Shown one piece after another: positions 34,866-42,816 of a stretch of 64,000 bases of DNA. The DNA lies in contig JAJEET010000085.1 in the NCBI GenBank assembly GCA_022820835.1, positions 1 through 64,000 on the forward strand, in the 5' to 3' direction. Source of the stretch: Candidatus Poribacteria bacterium. GTDB lineage: Bacteria > Poribacteria > WGA-4E > WGA-3G. The notes below the pieces were generated by a model. The model saw only the letters and a list, made by a program, of their open reading frames with translations, ran no database searches and was not told where the DNA came from. Every line of letters begins with the position of its first letter. The stretch's first letter is position 1. Both the position numbers and the translations under genes were made by a program.

Positions 34866-35987
34866 GTGAAACGTAAATTAAAACAACTTTCAGTCCTCAC
34901 CGTTTTAGTCGTCTTTCTATTCAGTTTCGCACCGGATATAGTAGAGAGCCGCCGCGGTAGTTTTGGTGGAGGACGCAGTTTCAGTCGTAGCTCAAGTCGG
35001 CGGAGTTATACACCGAAACGCTCCAGTAGTAGTAGTACACGCAGTCGAAGTAGCACAAGTCGCGCTTATACCAGTCCACGTTCAACGACTCGGACGACCC
35101 GTAGCACAGGTAGCACCTACAACAGAAGTAGTTCAACAAGAACTGCCGGTACGCGCACCAGCACGGCGGCACGACAGAGACAGGCCGCTACAAGCAGAGC
35201 GAAAGCGACAACGCCAAATTCAACCCGCGGCACAACGGCTACACGGAACGCGTCCCGCACGCAACAACGGCAGACAACTGCACAAAATCGAAAACAGGTT
35301 CGGCAACTTAAGGCAGAGAACCGTACCTTGAAACGCCAAGTCAGAACAGCCGATCGCCGAACTGCACGTGCCCGACGAGAGCAACGTTCTACAATTAACA
35401 TCAACAACTACGGTGGTTATTACCCGGTCATGGGGTACTCGATGTACAGCATGGCGGCATCCATGGCGTTTAACAACATGATGTTCGGTATCTATTTCCA
35501 TGACTACTACAACCACGCGATTCAACGGAGTTACCTGTGGCACTATCACCATCCGAAATATGATCGATCGCATTGGAGTGCCGAGAAGCAGTCGGAATAC
35601 GAATTCTATCGGGATTACTACGAAAGTCAAGGTGTTGAACCGAACTCGAATTACGTTGATCCTGGAACGAATCGAGATGAGGATTATGTGGCGAGTTATG
35701 TTGAGGAAAATCCTGATGCGTTTTATGGGGATAACGCCGAGGTTTTCACTGTTGACGAACTCCCCGATGAAACCGCAATAAAACAGGAACTCCTCGCAGC
35801 TGCTTCAGACACACCGACAGTGACGACATCGGCTGCAACGTCAACGTCAACGCGTGCACCACCAGCCACCCGGACTGTTTATGTAGAGAAAAAGACATCT
35901 GGTGCAACTTGGTTCCTCCTTATTTTTGGAAGCCTCCTTGTTGTTGGTGTTATTATGTTGGTGATGTATAATAAGGGCTATTTTTAG
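34866..35987 (+). CDS. Exported Ser/Arg/Thr-rich protein with C-terminal membrane anchor
   Basis: 373 aa, GTG start after AAGGAGG. Signal peptide (about 1-28), then a long basic Ser/Arg/Thr-rich low-complexity region (about 30-130) that begins RRGSFGGGRSFSRSSSR. A short charged helix follows (about 140-175), then a Tyr/His/Met-rich segment (about 175-245), an acidic segment (about 245-300) and a single C-terminal transmembrane helix (WFLLIFGSLLVVGVIMLVMY). A start with RGSFGGGRSFS recalls small membrane proteins with GGRSF boxes, but I cannot name a family. It is followed after 8 nt by the next gene. Confidence 0.75.
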   Translation: MKRKLKQLSVLTVLVVFLFSFAPDIVESRRGSFGGGRSFSRSSSRRSYTPKRSSSSSTRSRSSTSRAYTSPRSTTRTTRSTGSTYNRSSSTRTAGTRTSTAARQRQAATSRAKATTPNSTRGTTATRNASRTQQRQTTAQNRKQVRQLKAENRTLKRQVRTADRRTARARREQRSTININNYGGYYPVMGYSMYSMAASMAFNNMMFGIYFHDYYNHAIQRSYLWHYHHPKYDRSHWSAEKQSEYEFYRDYYESQGVEPNSNYVDPGTNRDEDYVASYVEENPDAFYGDNAEVFTVDELPDETAIKQELLAAASDTPTVTTSAATSTSTRAPPATRTVYVEKKTSGATWFLLIFGSLLVVGVIMLVMYNKGYF

Positions 35988-35995
35988 GTGGTAAT

Positions 35996-36625
35996 ATGGC
36001 ACTATTTGGTAGAGGAAAGAAAGACGGGAGAACGCTGTTCGGTAGACGCAAGGATGCCGAACTTAAGAAGCCGGTGCGGCACGACTTGGTCGATATTCCG
36101 ATTGACAGCATGATTGAACTCTCCGACATCACCACTTATGAGGAGACAGGAGACACTTCACATGTCTTCAAACTTGTCATCCGGAAAAAGTATGAGGGCG
36201 ACAGTCTCTGTCGCTATATGTATCACGTCCGGGACGCTGAAGAAGAGGTTGTACTCGGTGTTGACCATATCGCGGGAACAAAAGAAGAATACGAGGTTTC
36301 TCGATGGATCGTCGATGATGAGTGTGAGCTCGGCGATCCACTGCCCGATCATATAACGCTCTATTTTCCCGATCCAGATAATGACGACGAGGACATCGCT
36401 GTTGAGTACACTCGGCAAGATGTTGTTCCGGCAGTCCTAACTGTTACCAATGCCGAGGGAGAAGAGAGATTTGACGTTGAATTGCACGAATACGTCAGCG
36501 GTGATGACGAGTTTATGTCCATTGAGCTCTGCGGCGATTGGCTGACCTTCTACACGGGTGTACTCATCAGGCGTACCGATATAGAAATCTATCCGGCGAT
36601 GGAACCCGCGTCGAAAAGTAAATAG
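35996..36625 (+). CDS. Acidic cytoplasmic protein of unknown function
   Basis: 209 aa. Basic N-terminal stretch (LFGRGKKDGRTLFGRRKDAE) followed by an acidic beta-rich domain: YEGDSLCRYMYHVRDAEEEVVLGVDH, ITLYFPDPDNDDEDIAVEYTRQ, SIELCGDWLTFYTGVLIRRTDIEIYP. No export signal. It begins 8 nt after the membrane-anchored Ser/Arg-rich protein with AGGTGG upstream, so the two are probably cotranscribed and may work together. No family recognised. Confidence 0.75.
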   Translation: MALFGRGKKDGRTLFGRRKDAELKKPVRHDLVDIPIDSMIELSDITTYEETGDTSHVFKLVIRKKYEGDSLCRYMYHVRDAEEEVVLGVDHIAGTKEEYEVSRWIVDDECELGDPLPDHITLYFPDPDNDDEDIAVEYTRQDVVPAVLTVTNAEGEERFDVELHEYVSGDDEFMSIELCGDWLTFYTGVLIRRTDIEIYPAMEPASKSK

Positions 36626-36682
36626 ATTTTGTTTTCCGCTCGCTGTATTTGCGATTATAATTATAAGAGGTGAGAAGGACAA

Positions 36683-37123
36683 ATGAACGTTCAAGATATG
36701 ACGAATGCTGAAATTTATGAATTAGTGCTTGATATCCTTTTGGACAAACTGGGCCACGCTGGGCTAATTCAGTTTCTGCAGCATTGTAAACCGTGCACCG
36801 GTGATTACACCGTTGAACGTCAGAAGCGGATGAACGATGATACAACGGATGTCAAGACTATCGTCAAGCGAATTCAGGAGGAACAGGAACTAATACGGAC
36901 AGAGAACGTGAATCCAAAAAGTATAGATGATATGTCGGGCATTGAGATTTATGAGTTTGGGCTCAAGGCGATTTCACTGAAACTCGGTCCTGTTGGAATA
37001 GTCCGGTTCGTTCATTTGTTTGATGCTGACGAATACACTTACGTTCTTGAGAAGTTCAAATTGCCTAATATCAACGGACGTGCTCTGAAGGCGATAATAG
37101 AGCCAGAAACTGAGAGTACTTAG
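36683..37123 (+). CDS. Antitoxin-like protein made of two copies of one small domain
   Basis: 146 aa. Two related segments: residues 5-49 (DMTNAEIYELVLDILLDKLG, then IQFLQHCKPCTGDYTVERQK) and 83-126 (DMSGIEIYEFGLKAISLKLG, then VRFVHLFDADEYTYVLEK). I associate single copies of this unit, an IYE..L..L...LG..G.I.FL pattern followed by a GDYT..R segment, with small proteins encoded just before PIN-domain genes. Here two are fused. The PIN gene starts 7 nt downstream, so an antitoxin role is inferred. Confidence 0.6.
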   Translation: MNVQDMTNAEIYELVLDILLDKLGHAGLIQFLQHCKPCTGDYTVERQKRMNDDTTDVKTIVKRIQEEQELIRTENVNPKSIDDMSGIEIYEFGLKAISLKLGPVGIVRFVHLFDADEYTYVLEKFKLPNINGRALKAIIEPETEST

Positions 37124-37130
37124 ACAGGCA

Positions 37131-37592
37131 ATGCGAGTTCATGCCAAAAACTTGAGAGTCTATCTTGATACGTGTTGTGTAAATCGTCTTTTTGATCATC
37201 AGACGCAAGCCCGAGTCCAGCGTGAAACTCAAGCGATAACACAAATTCTTGATTATTTTTTGACAAGGAGGTGGGATTGGCTTAGCAGTGTGATTTTAGA
37301 GGATGAAGTAAACGCGGACGCTGATTCAGAACGACGTTCTCGAGTAAAATCAGTTATGGAACATGTACACCACACGCTTTCCATAGGGACATCTGAAGAA
37401 ACAAGGGCTGAAGCACTCGAAAATTTGGGTTTTAAGCATTATGATGCGTTGCATATTGCGTGTGCGGAAAGTGGTGGGGCAGATGTCCTTCTCACGACAG
37501 ATGACAGGATGTTAAGACTCGCGAAACGCCATCACGCACAACTCCGAGTCCGCGTTGAAAACCCGCACACATGGTTACAAGAGATAAGTTGA
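37131..37592 (+). CDS. PIN-domain protein, probable VapC-like toxin
   Basis: 153 aa. First acidic residue in VYLDTCCVNRLFD (D13), the pattern of one PIN subfamily. Further acidic positions are in ILEDEVNAD (about 60), HYDALHIACAESGGADVLLTTDD (about 103 and 120) and the fold ends with hydrophobic strands near VRVENPHTWL. PIN proteins are Mg-dependent RNases. The upstream gene, 7 nt away, is the likely antitoxin. Confidence 0.75.
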   Translation: MRVHAKNLRVYLDTCCVNRLFDHQTQARVQRETQAITQILDYFLTRRWDWLSSVILEDEVNADADSERRSRVKSVMEHVHHTLSIGTSEETRAEALENLGFKHYDALHIACAESGGADVLLTTDDRMLRLAKRHHAQLRVRVENPHTWLQEIS

Positions 37593-37658
37593 CATGTCAA
37601 GACATTATGAAAACACAATCACAGCGCGAAAGCGTCACAAATAGAAAGGAGAAAACTT

Positions 37659-37979
37659 ATGATTCCGCCAATCACAAAACTGCTCATAAAAATTGAGCAA
37701 CTTGAATGGGACTTGGCAGAGGTAAAGAAAGAGTTAGAAAAACTTCAAGCCCCCTTCATGAAATCTCTTACACCGGAAGAGCGTCAAGCTGCTCGGTTGG
37801 CCCGCGTTCGGGCCCAAAATGAAAGATTACGTCCATCAATTGAAAAGGCACTTGGAAAACCGGATCCTAACGCTGAAATTCCTACCGCTGAGGAACTTCA
37901 GAAACTTCTGTTGGAGGATGGAATAAAACCAGAAGAAAATCTTGGGAGTCGTGCTATCATCGAAGAACGGGAGAAGTAA
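37659..37979 (+). CDS. Small coiled-coil protein, antitoxin-like
   Basis: 106 aa. An N-terminal amphipathic coiled coil (KLLIKIEQLEWDLAEVKKELEKL), a charged helical middle, then TAEELQKLLLEDGIKPEENLGSRAIIEEREK. The last part (a short helix, 'PEEN', then 'SRxIIEEREK') resembles the toxin-binding tails of small antitoxins as I know them, but there is no toxin gene downstream; the next gene is convergent. It may be an orphan or a third part of the PIN group. GGAG lies 7 nt upstream of the ATG. Confidence 0.55.
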   Translation: MIPPITKLLIKIEQLEWDLAEVKKELEKLQAPFMKSLTPEERQAARLARVRAQNERLRPSIEKALGKPDPNAEIPTAEELQKLLLEDGIKPEENLGSRAIIEEREK

Positions 37980-38003
37980 AACTTGTGAATGACTTACTTC
38001 CTA

Positions 38004-38924
38004 TCAACGCCGCATGTTTACGAGATAGATTCCAGCTGCCACGAGAATGGCACCGACGAGCAGATGGAACGTCAATTCGTCACCTAAGACCAGATAACTA
38101 AAAAAGACACCCGAAAGCGGAGTCGCAAAAAAGAGCACCACCAATTTACTCGCACTGTATCTTTCAAGGATCGAAGTCCACGCCAAAAAACAGTAACCAG
38201 CGATAACACCGCCTTGATAAAGGAGTGCAGCAGCACTTGAAAGGGTCAACTGCATCGGTTCCCCGCGCTCCCATATCAAATTCATTGCGGCATAACCCGG
38301 AAGACTCAAACTTAAATACCAGACGAGAAGCCGATAGGGGTGTATTGCTTGAACGAGGAGTTTTGTCACGACAACGCGTAATCCCAAGAAACATCCGCTG
38401 ATGAGGACGAGTATATCGCCAAGAAGACTCGTTTCACCTTCTCCGAGGTTCGGCGCAACAGTTATAAAAACACCACTGAAGGCGACAATGATCCCCAATG
38501 TCTTTGGAATAGAGAGGCGTTCACCGGGAATCCAGAAATGTGCGAAAAGTGCGGTAAAAAAGGGATAGACGTTAACAAAAATAGTTGAGCGCGATGCTGT
38601 CGTGAATTTAGTACCGATGTTAAGGCAGATAATTTGGAGTATGAAAATCGCTGTGAGTAGCAGCAATCTCGAAAATTCGCCACGGCGCAAACCGAGTGAG
38701 ACGTGACGGTAAAGTGACCAAACGCTGACAATAGCAAGACCTATCACAAAACGGAAGAATGCCAGCGCCATCGGTGGGAAATCGTCTAAACCGACTTTTA
38801 TTGCGGGTGAATTGCCACCCCAGAGAAAAGCGAGGAGAAGACTCAGGGCAATTATCTTCCCGTGCGGTTCCTCGCTGATAACATTTGGTTTTGGTGGTGT
38901 TTCAGTCGTCTCGTTTCTATGCAA
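38004..38924 (-). CDS. EamA/DMT-family transporter
   Basis: 306 aa with ten hydrophobic helices in two EamA halves. First half: LSLLLAFLWGGNSPAIKVGLDDFPPMALAFFRF and FTTASRSTIFVNVYPFFTALFAHF. Second half: GDILVLISGCFLGLRVVVTKLLV, ending YSASKLVVLFFATPLSGVFFSYLVLGDELT and LVGAILVAAGIYLVN. Members move metabolites or amino acids across the inner membrane; the substrate is unknown. Confidence 0.88.
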   Translation of the reverse strand: MHRNETTETPPKPNVISEEPHGKIIALSLLLAFLWGGNSPAIKVGLDDFPPMALAFFRFVIGLAIVSVWSLYRHVSLGLRRGEFSRLLLLTAIFILQIICLNIGTKFTTASRSTIFVNVYPFFTALFAHFWIPGERLSIPKTLGIIVAFSGVFITVAPNLGEGETSLLGDILVLISGCFLGLRVVVTKLLVQAIHPYRLLVWYLSLSLPGYAAMNLIWERGEPMQLTLSSAAALLYQGGVIAGYCFLAWTSILERYSASKLVVLFFATPLSGVFFSYLVLGDELTFHLLVGAILVAAGIYLVNMRR

Positions 38925-38974
38925 AGGGAACTGTTATCCTCATTGAAAGTTGATGTGCTTACGGGATTGCACCA

Positions 38975-39778
38975 TCAATCGTAGGCTCCTGGACGATGGT
39001 TACCCATCAGACGTTGTTGACGTTCCGTCGCCTGTTCCAAGATGGCTGTATTAAACTGAAACCGGTTCAGGTAGGGCGGGAATTTCTGTGTTATCATACG
39101 GTTTGCGTAATGTACCTGTAATAGGTAGCGTGTCTGATTGCTACGGTTCGCTGTGCCTCGATGCCAAACCTCACTGCGGAAAAGCACGACATCACCGGCA
39201 TTACAGAGGATACTCTGTTCTTTAGCACCTTTCCATTCTATTTCACCCTCTGGTCGCCGTCCAGACAGATGACTGCCTGGAACGAACTTCGTCGGACCGA
39301 GATCTTCGTAGAGGTTATCCAAATAATAGTGTGCAGTTGTGATAAAAATCGGTACCTTAACGCGCGGGTCTTCTAAAATATCTGCAGGAAGCGAGATCGG
39401 CAGCCAATCTGTGTGCAGCCCTTGGTCGGGACGCCCGGGGCCTGTCACCCACGCTGTCATGCCGATGACATGGCAATCGGTACCGTGAATTGCCTCCGCC
39501 AATTCAATGACCGGGGACTTATCTAAGTATTGCAGAAAGACAGGATCGCGATTGAAGGCGTTATTGATGTGTTTGTTAAGAAAACCGCTTCCATTTTCTG
39601 GGACGCTGTGTCGATCGAAACTCTCTGGGATCGCTGTCAGCCGATCCATCGCTGCCCGAAGTTCAGCAAGTTCTGCGCCATCAATAACTTTCGGAAGATA
39701 GGCGTACCCATCTTCTTCCATCGCTTTCACTCGGTTTTCAAGATCAGGATACGCGACGAGGGGTAAGGCTTGGCTCAT
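38975..39778 (-). CDS. Phytanoyl-CoA dioxygenase (PhyH)-family protein
   Basis: 267 aa from ATG 39778 (MSQALPL), which has GGAGG and GGATA upstream and lies downstream of the promoter; the frame is open for 24 more codons. Double-stranded beta-helix Fe(II)/2-oxoglutarate features: GLHTDWLPI (first His and Asp), FVPGSHLSGR, and EVWHRGTANRSNQTRYLLQVHY (second His plus 2OG-binding Arg). PhyH-like oxygenases hydroxylate many small substrates; this one is unassigned. Confidence 0.88.
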   Translation of the reverse strand: MSQALPLVAYPDLENRVKAMEEDGYAYLPKVIDGAELAELRAAMDRLTAIPESFDRHSVPENGSGFLNKHINNAFNRDPVFLQYLDKSPVIELAEAIHGTDCHVIGMTAWVTGPGRPDQGLHTDWLPISLPADILEDPRVKVPIFITTAHYYLDNLYEDLGPTKFVPGSHLSGRRPEGEIEWKGAKEQSILCNAGDVVLFRSEVWHRGTANRSNQTRYLLQVHYANRMITQKFPPYLNRFQFNTAILEQATERQQRLMGNHRPGAYD

Positions 39779-39834
39779 TATCCTTTTTTTCCTCCTTTTA
39801 TGGAAAACGCCTGAATAGATACTTCCGCAAATGT

Positions 39835-39863
39835 ATTTTACACCTTTCAAGGTATCATGTCAA
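39835..39863 (-). promoter_or_regulatory. Promoter of the PhyH-family gene
   Basis: Minus strand TTGACA (39858-39863), 17 nt, TAAAAT (39835-39840), about 60 nt before ATG 39778. Confidence 0.7.
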
Positions 39864-39890
39864 CTTTTTTCCGAACAAAACGTTAGTTAA

Positions 39891-39912
39891 GTGCATCCAA
39901 AATAGTGTTAAA
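39891..39912 (+). promoter_or_regulatory. Bipartite motif GTGCATCC-N6-GTGTTAAA, copy 1
   Basis: GTGCATCC (39891-39898), AAAATA, GTGTTAAA (39905-39912), 36 nt upstream of the infA start. Same strand, spacing and sequence as copies at 42624 and 48480. Confidence 0.55.
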
Positions 39913-39947
39913 GCAAAATAACAATTATGAAAAAAGGAGAAATTCAG

Positions 39948-40214
39948 ATGAAAAAAGAAAGAACGTCCCCAGAAACTCATGAATCACTTAATAAAGACAC
40001 TGCTATCCGCGTCTTGGGGGTCGTCATGGAATCCTTGCCGGGTAACCTATTTCATGTTAAATTAGAGGAGAACGACCACAAAGTCGTGGCGTACCTTGCA
40101 GGCAAACTGATGCAGCACAAAATCTGGGTGCTTCCCGGTGATCATGTTACCGTCGAACTTTCTCCATACGACTTAACGCGCGGACGTATCGTCTGGCGGA
40201 ATCCGGGGACGTAA
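39948..40214 (+). CDS. infA: Translation initiation factor IF-1
   Basis: 88 aa from ATG 39948; AAGGAG lies 8 nt upstream and inside the longer open frame that begins at 39927. S1-type OB fold with the IF-1 signature: [58 protein letters not shown]. It carries an N-terminal extension of about 17 residues compared with the usual 72. IF-1 is normally encoded between map/secY and rpmJ; that place is empty in this window. Confidence 0.95.
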   Translation: MKKERTSPETHESLNKDTAIRVLGVVMESLPGNLFHVKLEENDHKVVAYLAGKLMQHKIWVLPGDHVTVELSPYDLTRGRIVWRNPGT

Positions 40215-40233
40215 GCGCGGTTTTCACGCGTTA

Positions 40234-40254
40234 GGTTCGGTTTTGTGGTGTACT
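40234..40254 (+). repeat. 21-bp direct repeat, left copy
   Basis: GGTTCGGTTTTGTGGTGTAC plus T, identical to 40601-40621. The pair flanks the 345-bp inverted-repeat element. Confidence 0.85.
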
Positions 40255-40255
40255 C

Positions 40256-40600
40256 ATAGGTGTCAATTTAGTGATTTTTCACAGTATTTTGTAGGAATGT
40301 CTCTGACACATACCGTCCCTACGGGGCTTAGGTTTTTTGGTCAGATGCTGCTATAAACATTCCGTCGCTATGCGACTGAAGAGGTTTTTGAAGTCTTCAA
40401 GGTTTCTGTGTAGAATCTGGTTCGGTTAGGAAACCGAACCTACCGGGCCTGGGAAGGTTTCTGTGTAGAATCTGGTTCGGTTAGGAAACCGAACCTACCG
40501 GGCCTGGGAAGGTTTCTGTGTAGAATCCGGTTCGGTTAGGAAACCGAACCTACCGGGCCTGGGTTTGAGACGGTTGTTTTCTTCTAAAATTGACACCTAT
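40256..40600. mobile_element. MITE-like 345-bp element with terminal inverted repeats
   Basis: Left end ATAGGTGTCAATTTAG (40256-40271), right end CTAAAATTGACACCTAT (40584-40600), complementary apart from one extra A. No coding frame is convincing. The interior contains a palindrome with CCCTACGGGG and three 55-bp tandem repeats. It is flanked by 21-bp direct repeats, long for a target-site duplication. One end alone recurs at 60356-60373, which supports a mobile or once-mobile element. Confidence 0.6.
40401..40565. repeat. Three 55-bp tandem repeats
   Basis: Units start GGTTTCTGTGTAGAATC at 40401, 40456 and 40511 and are nearly identical. Each holds the palindrome TTCGGTTAGGAAACCGAA followed by CCTACCGGG. 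They are contiguous without variable spacers, so not a CRISPR array. Confidence 0.9.
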
Positions 40601-40621
40601 GGTTCGGTTTTGTGGTGTACT
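40601..40621 (+). repeat. 21-bp direct repeat, right copy
   Basis: Identical to 40234-40254. Confidence 0.85.
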
Positions 40622-40743
40622 TACCCAAATGCGATCTGCATTCCTAACCGCACCGGATTTCGATAAGAAATTACCGGATTAAAAAATTAATCTTCATGTA
40701 ACCCCGCTTGTAGCGTAAAACAATTTTGCAGGTGAACCTAATT

Positions 40744-41733
40744 ATGGAAGGTATAGTCATAAAAGCGAGAGGGGGTGCTTACGAAGTACAGGTTGGTGAC
40801 CGTTGCTTTGCCTGTACTGTACGGCACCACCTGATTGAAGAAGAGAAGCGTCGTCTTGATGAGACCAAAGAGATGCCTTATGTTGATCTCATCGCAGTCG
40901 GCGACCGAGTCCGTATTTCGGTATCGTCCCCGACTGATGACAACGGGTATATTGAGGAACGTCTGCCACGCGAAACGCAATTTGGACGTATACGCATGGA
41001 CGGTTGGCGGCAGGTTATCGTTGCTAACTTAGAGATGCTGCTGATCATTTTTGCCGCCCGTCACCCCACGCTCAAACTTCGGATGCTTGATAGATTCCTC
41101 GTCACTGCTGAGGCTTCTGGTGTAGAACCGGTCATCTGTATCAACAAAATGGATTTGGCAAAATTGGAGAATGTACGGCGCGAACTAAAATTATATGAAG
41201 AATTAGGCTATAAGGTAGTTTATACAAGTATTGTAACCGGACTCGGTGTTGATGAGTTAAGAGAAACAATGCGAGATAAGATTTCCGCAATCGTCGGTTC
41301 ATCTGGGGTTGGGAAGTCCTCTCTTCTTAATGCATTACAACCCGGGCTCCAATTACGCGTCGGTGAAGTCGATGAGCGTATCCACAAAGGACGGCATACA
41401 ACAACAGAGGTTATGCTGTTGCCCCTTGCGTTTGGCGGTTTTGTCGCGGATACTCCGGGCATCCGAACGCTCGGACTGCTTGAAGTCGATGACGAGCAGG
41501 GGTTAGATATCTATTTTCCTGAGATGCGTCCATATATACCAGAGTGTAAATTCGCAGCATGTACACACCAACACGAACCGGAATGTGCTGTAAAAAATGC
41601 AGTTGAATCGGGGATTATTAATCCATTACGTTATGAAAGTTATCTCCGGATTTCTGGATTCAAGGAGGGGCGATATGAACGAAAGTCAGATAAGAGAAGA
41701 TCGGACCGAAACACGAGAAGACGCAAACGCTAA
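40744..41733 (+). CDS. rsgA: Ribosome small-subunit-dependent GTPase RsgA
   Basis: 329 aa from ATG 40744 (AGGTG 9 nt upstream); a TTG at 40726 is open but less likely. OB domain (about 1-95), then the circularly permuted GTPase: G4 CINKMDLAK first, then P-loop VGSSGVGKSSLLNAL and DTPGIRTLGL (G3). The C-terminal zinc region has C-x5-C-x-H-x5-C (CKFAACTHQHEPEC). RsgA checks late 30S assembly. Its 3' end overlaps the GNAT gene by 59 nt. Confidence 0.95.
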   Translation: MEGIVIKARGGAYEVQVGDRCFACTVRHHLIEEEKRRLDETKEMPYVDLIAVGDRVRISVSSPTDDNGYIEERLPRETQFGRIRMDGWRQVIVANLEMLLIIFAARHPTLKLRMLDRFLVTAEASGVEPVICINKMDLAKLENVRRELKLYEELGYKVVYTSIVTGLGVDELRETMRDKISAIVGSSGVGKSSLLNALQPGLQLRVGEVDERIHKGRHTTTEVMLLPLAFGGFVADTPGIRTLGLLEVDDEQGLDIYFPEMRPYIPECKFAACTHQHEPECAVKNAVESGIINPLRYESYLRISGFKEGRYERKSDKRRSDRNTRRRKR

Positions 41734-42505
41734 CCTTCAGAAGTGGGAAGATGCTATTAACAACTTGCTCCGCATTATTGAGAGGAGCGAACGGAAACTC
41801 CAATATTTTCAGAATAGAGTGAAGCAGGCGAAATTCATGGATCGTCCGAACCAACGTAAGGTTCGCATAGCTGGCGCGCAAGTTGGGGTGCACTCGGCAC
41901 AGTTGGAAGGACTCCGCAGCGAATTGCGGCAACTCGAACGTCTATATAGTGGAGGCATTCGTCTACGCCAAACCGCTGAAAATGAGCTTCGCCAAATTTG
42001 GGGATGGATCAACCGACCCGGCATCAGGAATCTTCTTTATACCGATCGGGTATCGTATGAAACATTTCTCAACGATTGGCACCGTTGGGCAGCCGACGCG
42101 GAAACGCTTCCACTCGCTATTGAAATCCGAACGACCCGTTTCCTCATCGGATTTATCCTTCTTAAGTGCGACGCGGCCACCGTTACGATCCGGTTCGTTA
42201 TCATTCGACCAGACTACCGTGCTCGCGGCTATGGCACTGACGCACTCGTTGAGACTGTCCGTTACGCATTCGAGGTGCTCGATGCTGAGCACGTGACCTT
42301 AGAGGTATTAGACCGCAATGGACCCGCACTCATCTGTTTTGAAAACGCGGGATTCCAATATCTTAGTTACACCGATACTGCAGGACAGGTGTACACGATG
42401 GGAATTGAGCGCAGCGAGTGGATCGGTGATAGGGTTGTAGATGAACAGAATGTTACGCCACAATTGAGTGCACCGCTCAAAGTGTTCTTTGATTCCGAAG
42501 AATAA
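41675..42505 (+). CDS. GNAT-family N-acetyltransferase with coiled-coil N-terminus
   Basis: 276 aa from ATG 41675 (MNESQIRED), 6 nt after GGAGGGG; earlier in-frame codons lie within rsgA. The N-terminal third is helical and charged (LQKWEDAINNLLRIIERSERKLQYFQNRV). The GNAT fold starts near 120: RFVIIRPDYRARGYGTDALVETVRYAF is motif A with RxxGxG for acetyl-CoA, followed by VTLEVLDRNGPALICFENAGF (motif B). Substrate unknown. Coupled to rsgA by overlap and followed by a terminator. Confidence 0.85.
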   Translation: MNESQIREDRTETREDANANLQKWEDAINNLLRIIERSERKLQYFQNRVKQAKFMDRPNQRKVRIAGAQVGVHSAQLEGLRSELRQLERLYSGGIRLRQTAENELRQIWGWINRPGIRNLLYTDRVSYETFLNDWHRWAADAETLPLAIEIRTTRFLIGFILLKCDAATVTIRFVIIRPDYRARGYGTDALVETVRYAFEVLDAEHVTLEVLDRNGPALICFENAGFQYLSYTDTAGQVYTMGIERSEWIGDRVVDEQNVTPQLSAPLKVFFDSEE

Positions 42506-42560
42506 TTTTCTCGCAAAAACTGAATGTATATTCGGTGTCCAGTGCATCACACCAGTTGAA

Positions 42561-42597
42561 AGGGACAGGGATGATAAATCTCTGTCCCTGATTTTTT
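42561..42597 (+). terminator. Terminator of the rsgA-GNAT operon
   Basis: AGGGACAGGGAT/..TCTCTGTCCCT stem followed by GATTTTTT. Confidence 0.85.
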
Positions 42598-42623
42598 GCA
42601 GAATAATTATAATCTTACGAAAA

Positions 42624-42645
42624 GTGCATCCAAAGATGTGTTAAA
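42624..42645 (+). promoter_or_regulatory. Bipartite motif GTGCATCC-N6-GTGTTAAA, copy 2
   Basis: GTGCATCC (42624-42631), AAAGAT, GTGTTAAA (42638-42645), 171 nt upstream of the WD40 gene. Confidence 0.55.
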
Positions 42646-42703
42646 ACAATCAGACTTCATAAGCGAGTTTAAATATTAGATATGCACATTGTCCGTTGAT
42701 GGC

Positions 42704-42727
42704 GGGCTGGGAAACCCAGCCCCTACG
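42704..42727. repeat. REP-like palindrome upstream of the first WD40 gene
   Basis: GGGCTGGGAAACCCAGCCC followed by CTACG; same architecture as 14630-14653. Confidence 0.5.
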
Positions 42728-42816
42728 ACAGGGCGAACTGTAAACTTATTTTCGGATTTTACTTTATTTTTCATTTTTGGTTTCTGAAACAACATAGCAC
42801 GGAGGTAATTAGTGAT

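Larger units (their letters stand above)
42598..42816. other. Upstream region of the first WD40 gene
   Basis: Contains motif GTGCATCC-AAAGAT-GTGTTAAA (42624-42645), a REP-like palindrome GGGCTGGGAAACCCAGCCC plus CTACG (42704-42727) and TGTAAACTTATTTTCGGATT, which resembles a stretch near 12423. GGAGG lies 11 nt before the ATG. No other gene seen. Confidence 0.5.

Noticed and set aside
40401..40565. CRISPR array
   Set aside because: The 55-bp units follow each other directly and have no variable spacers; no cas genes are near.
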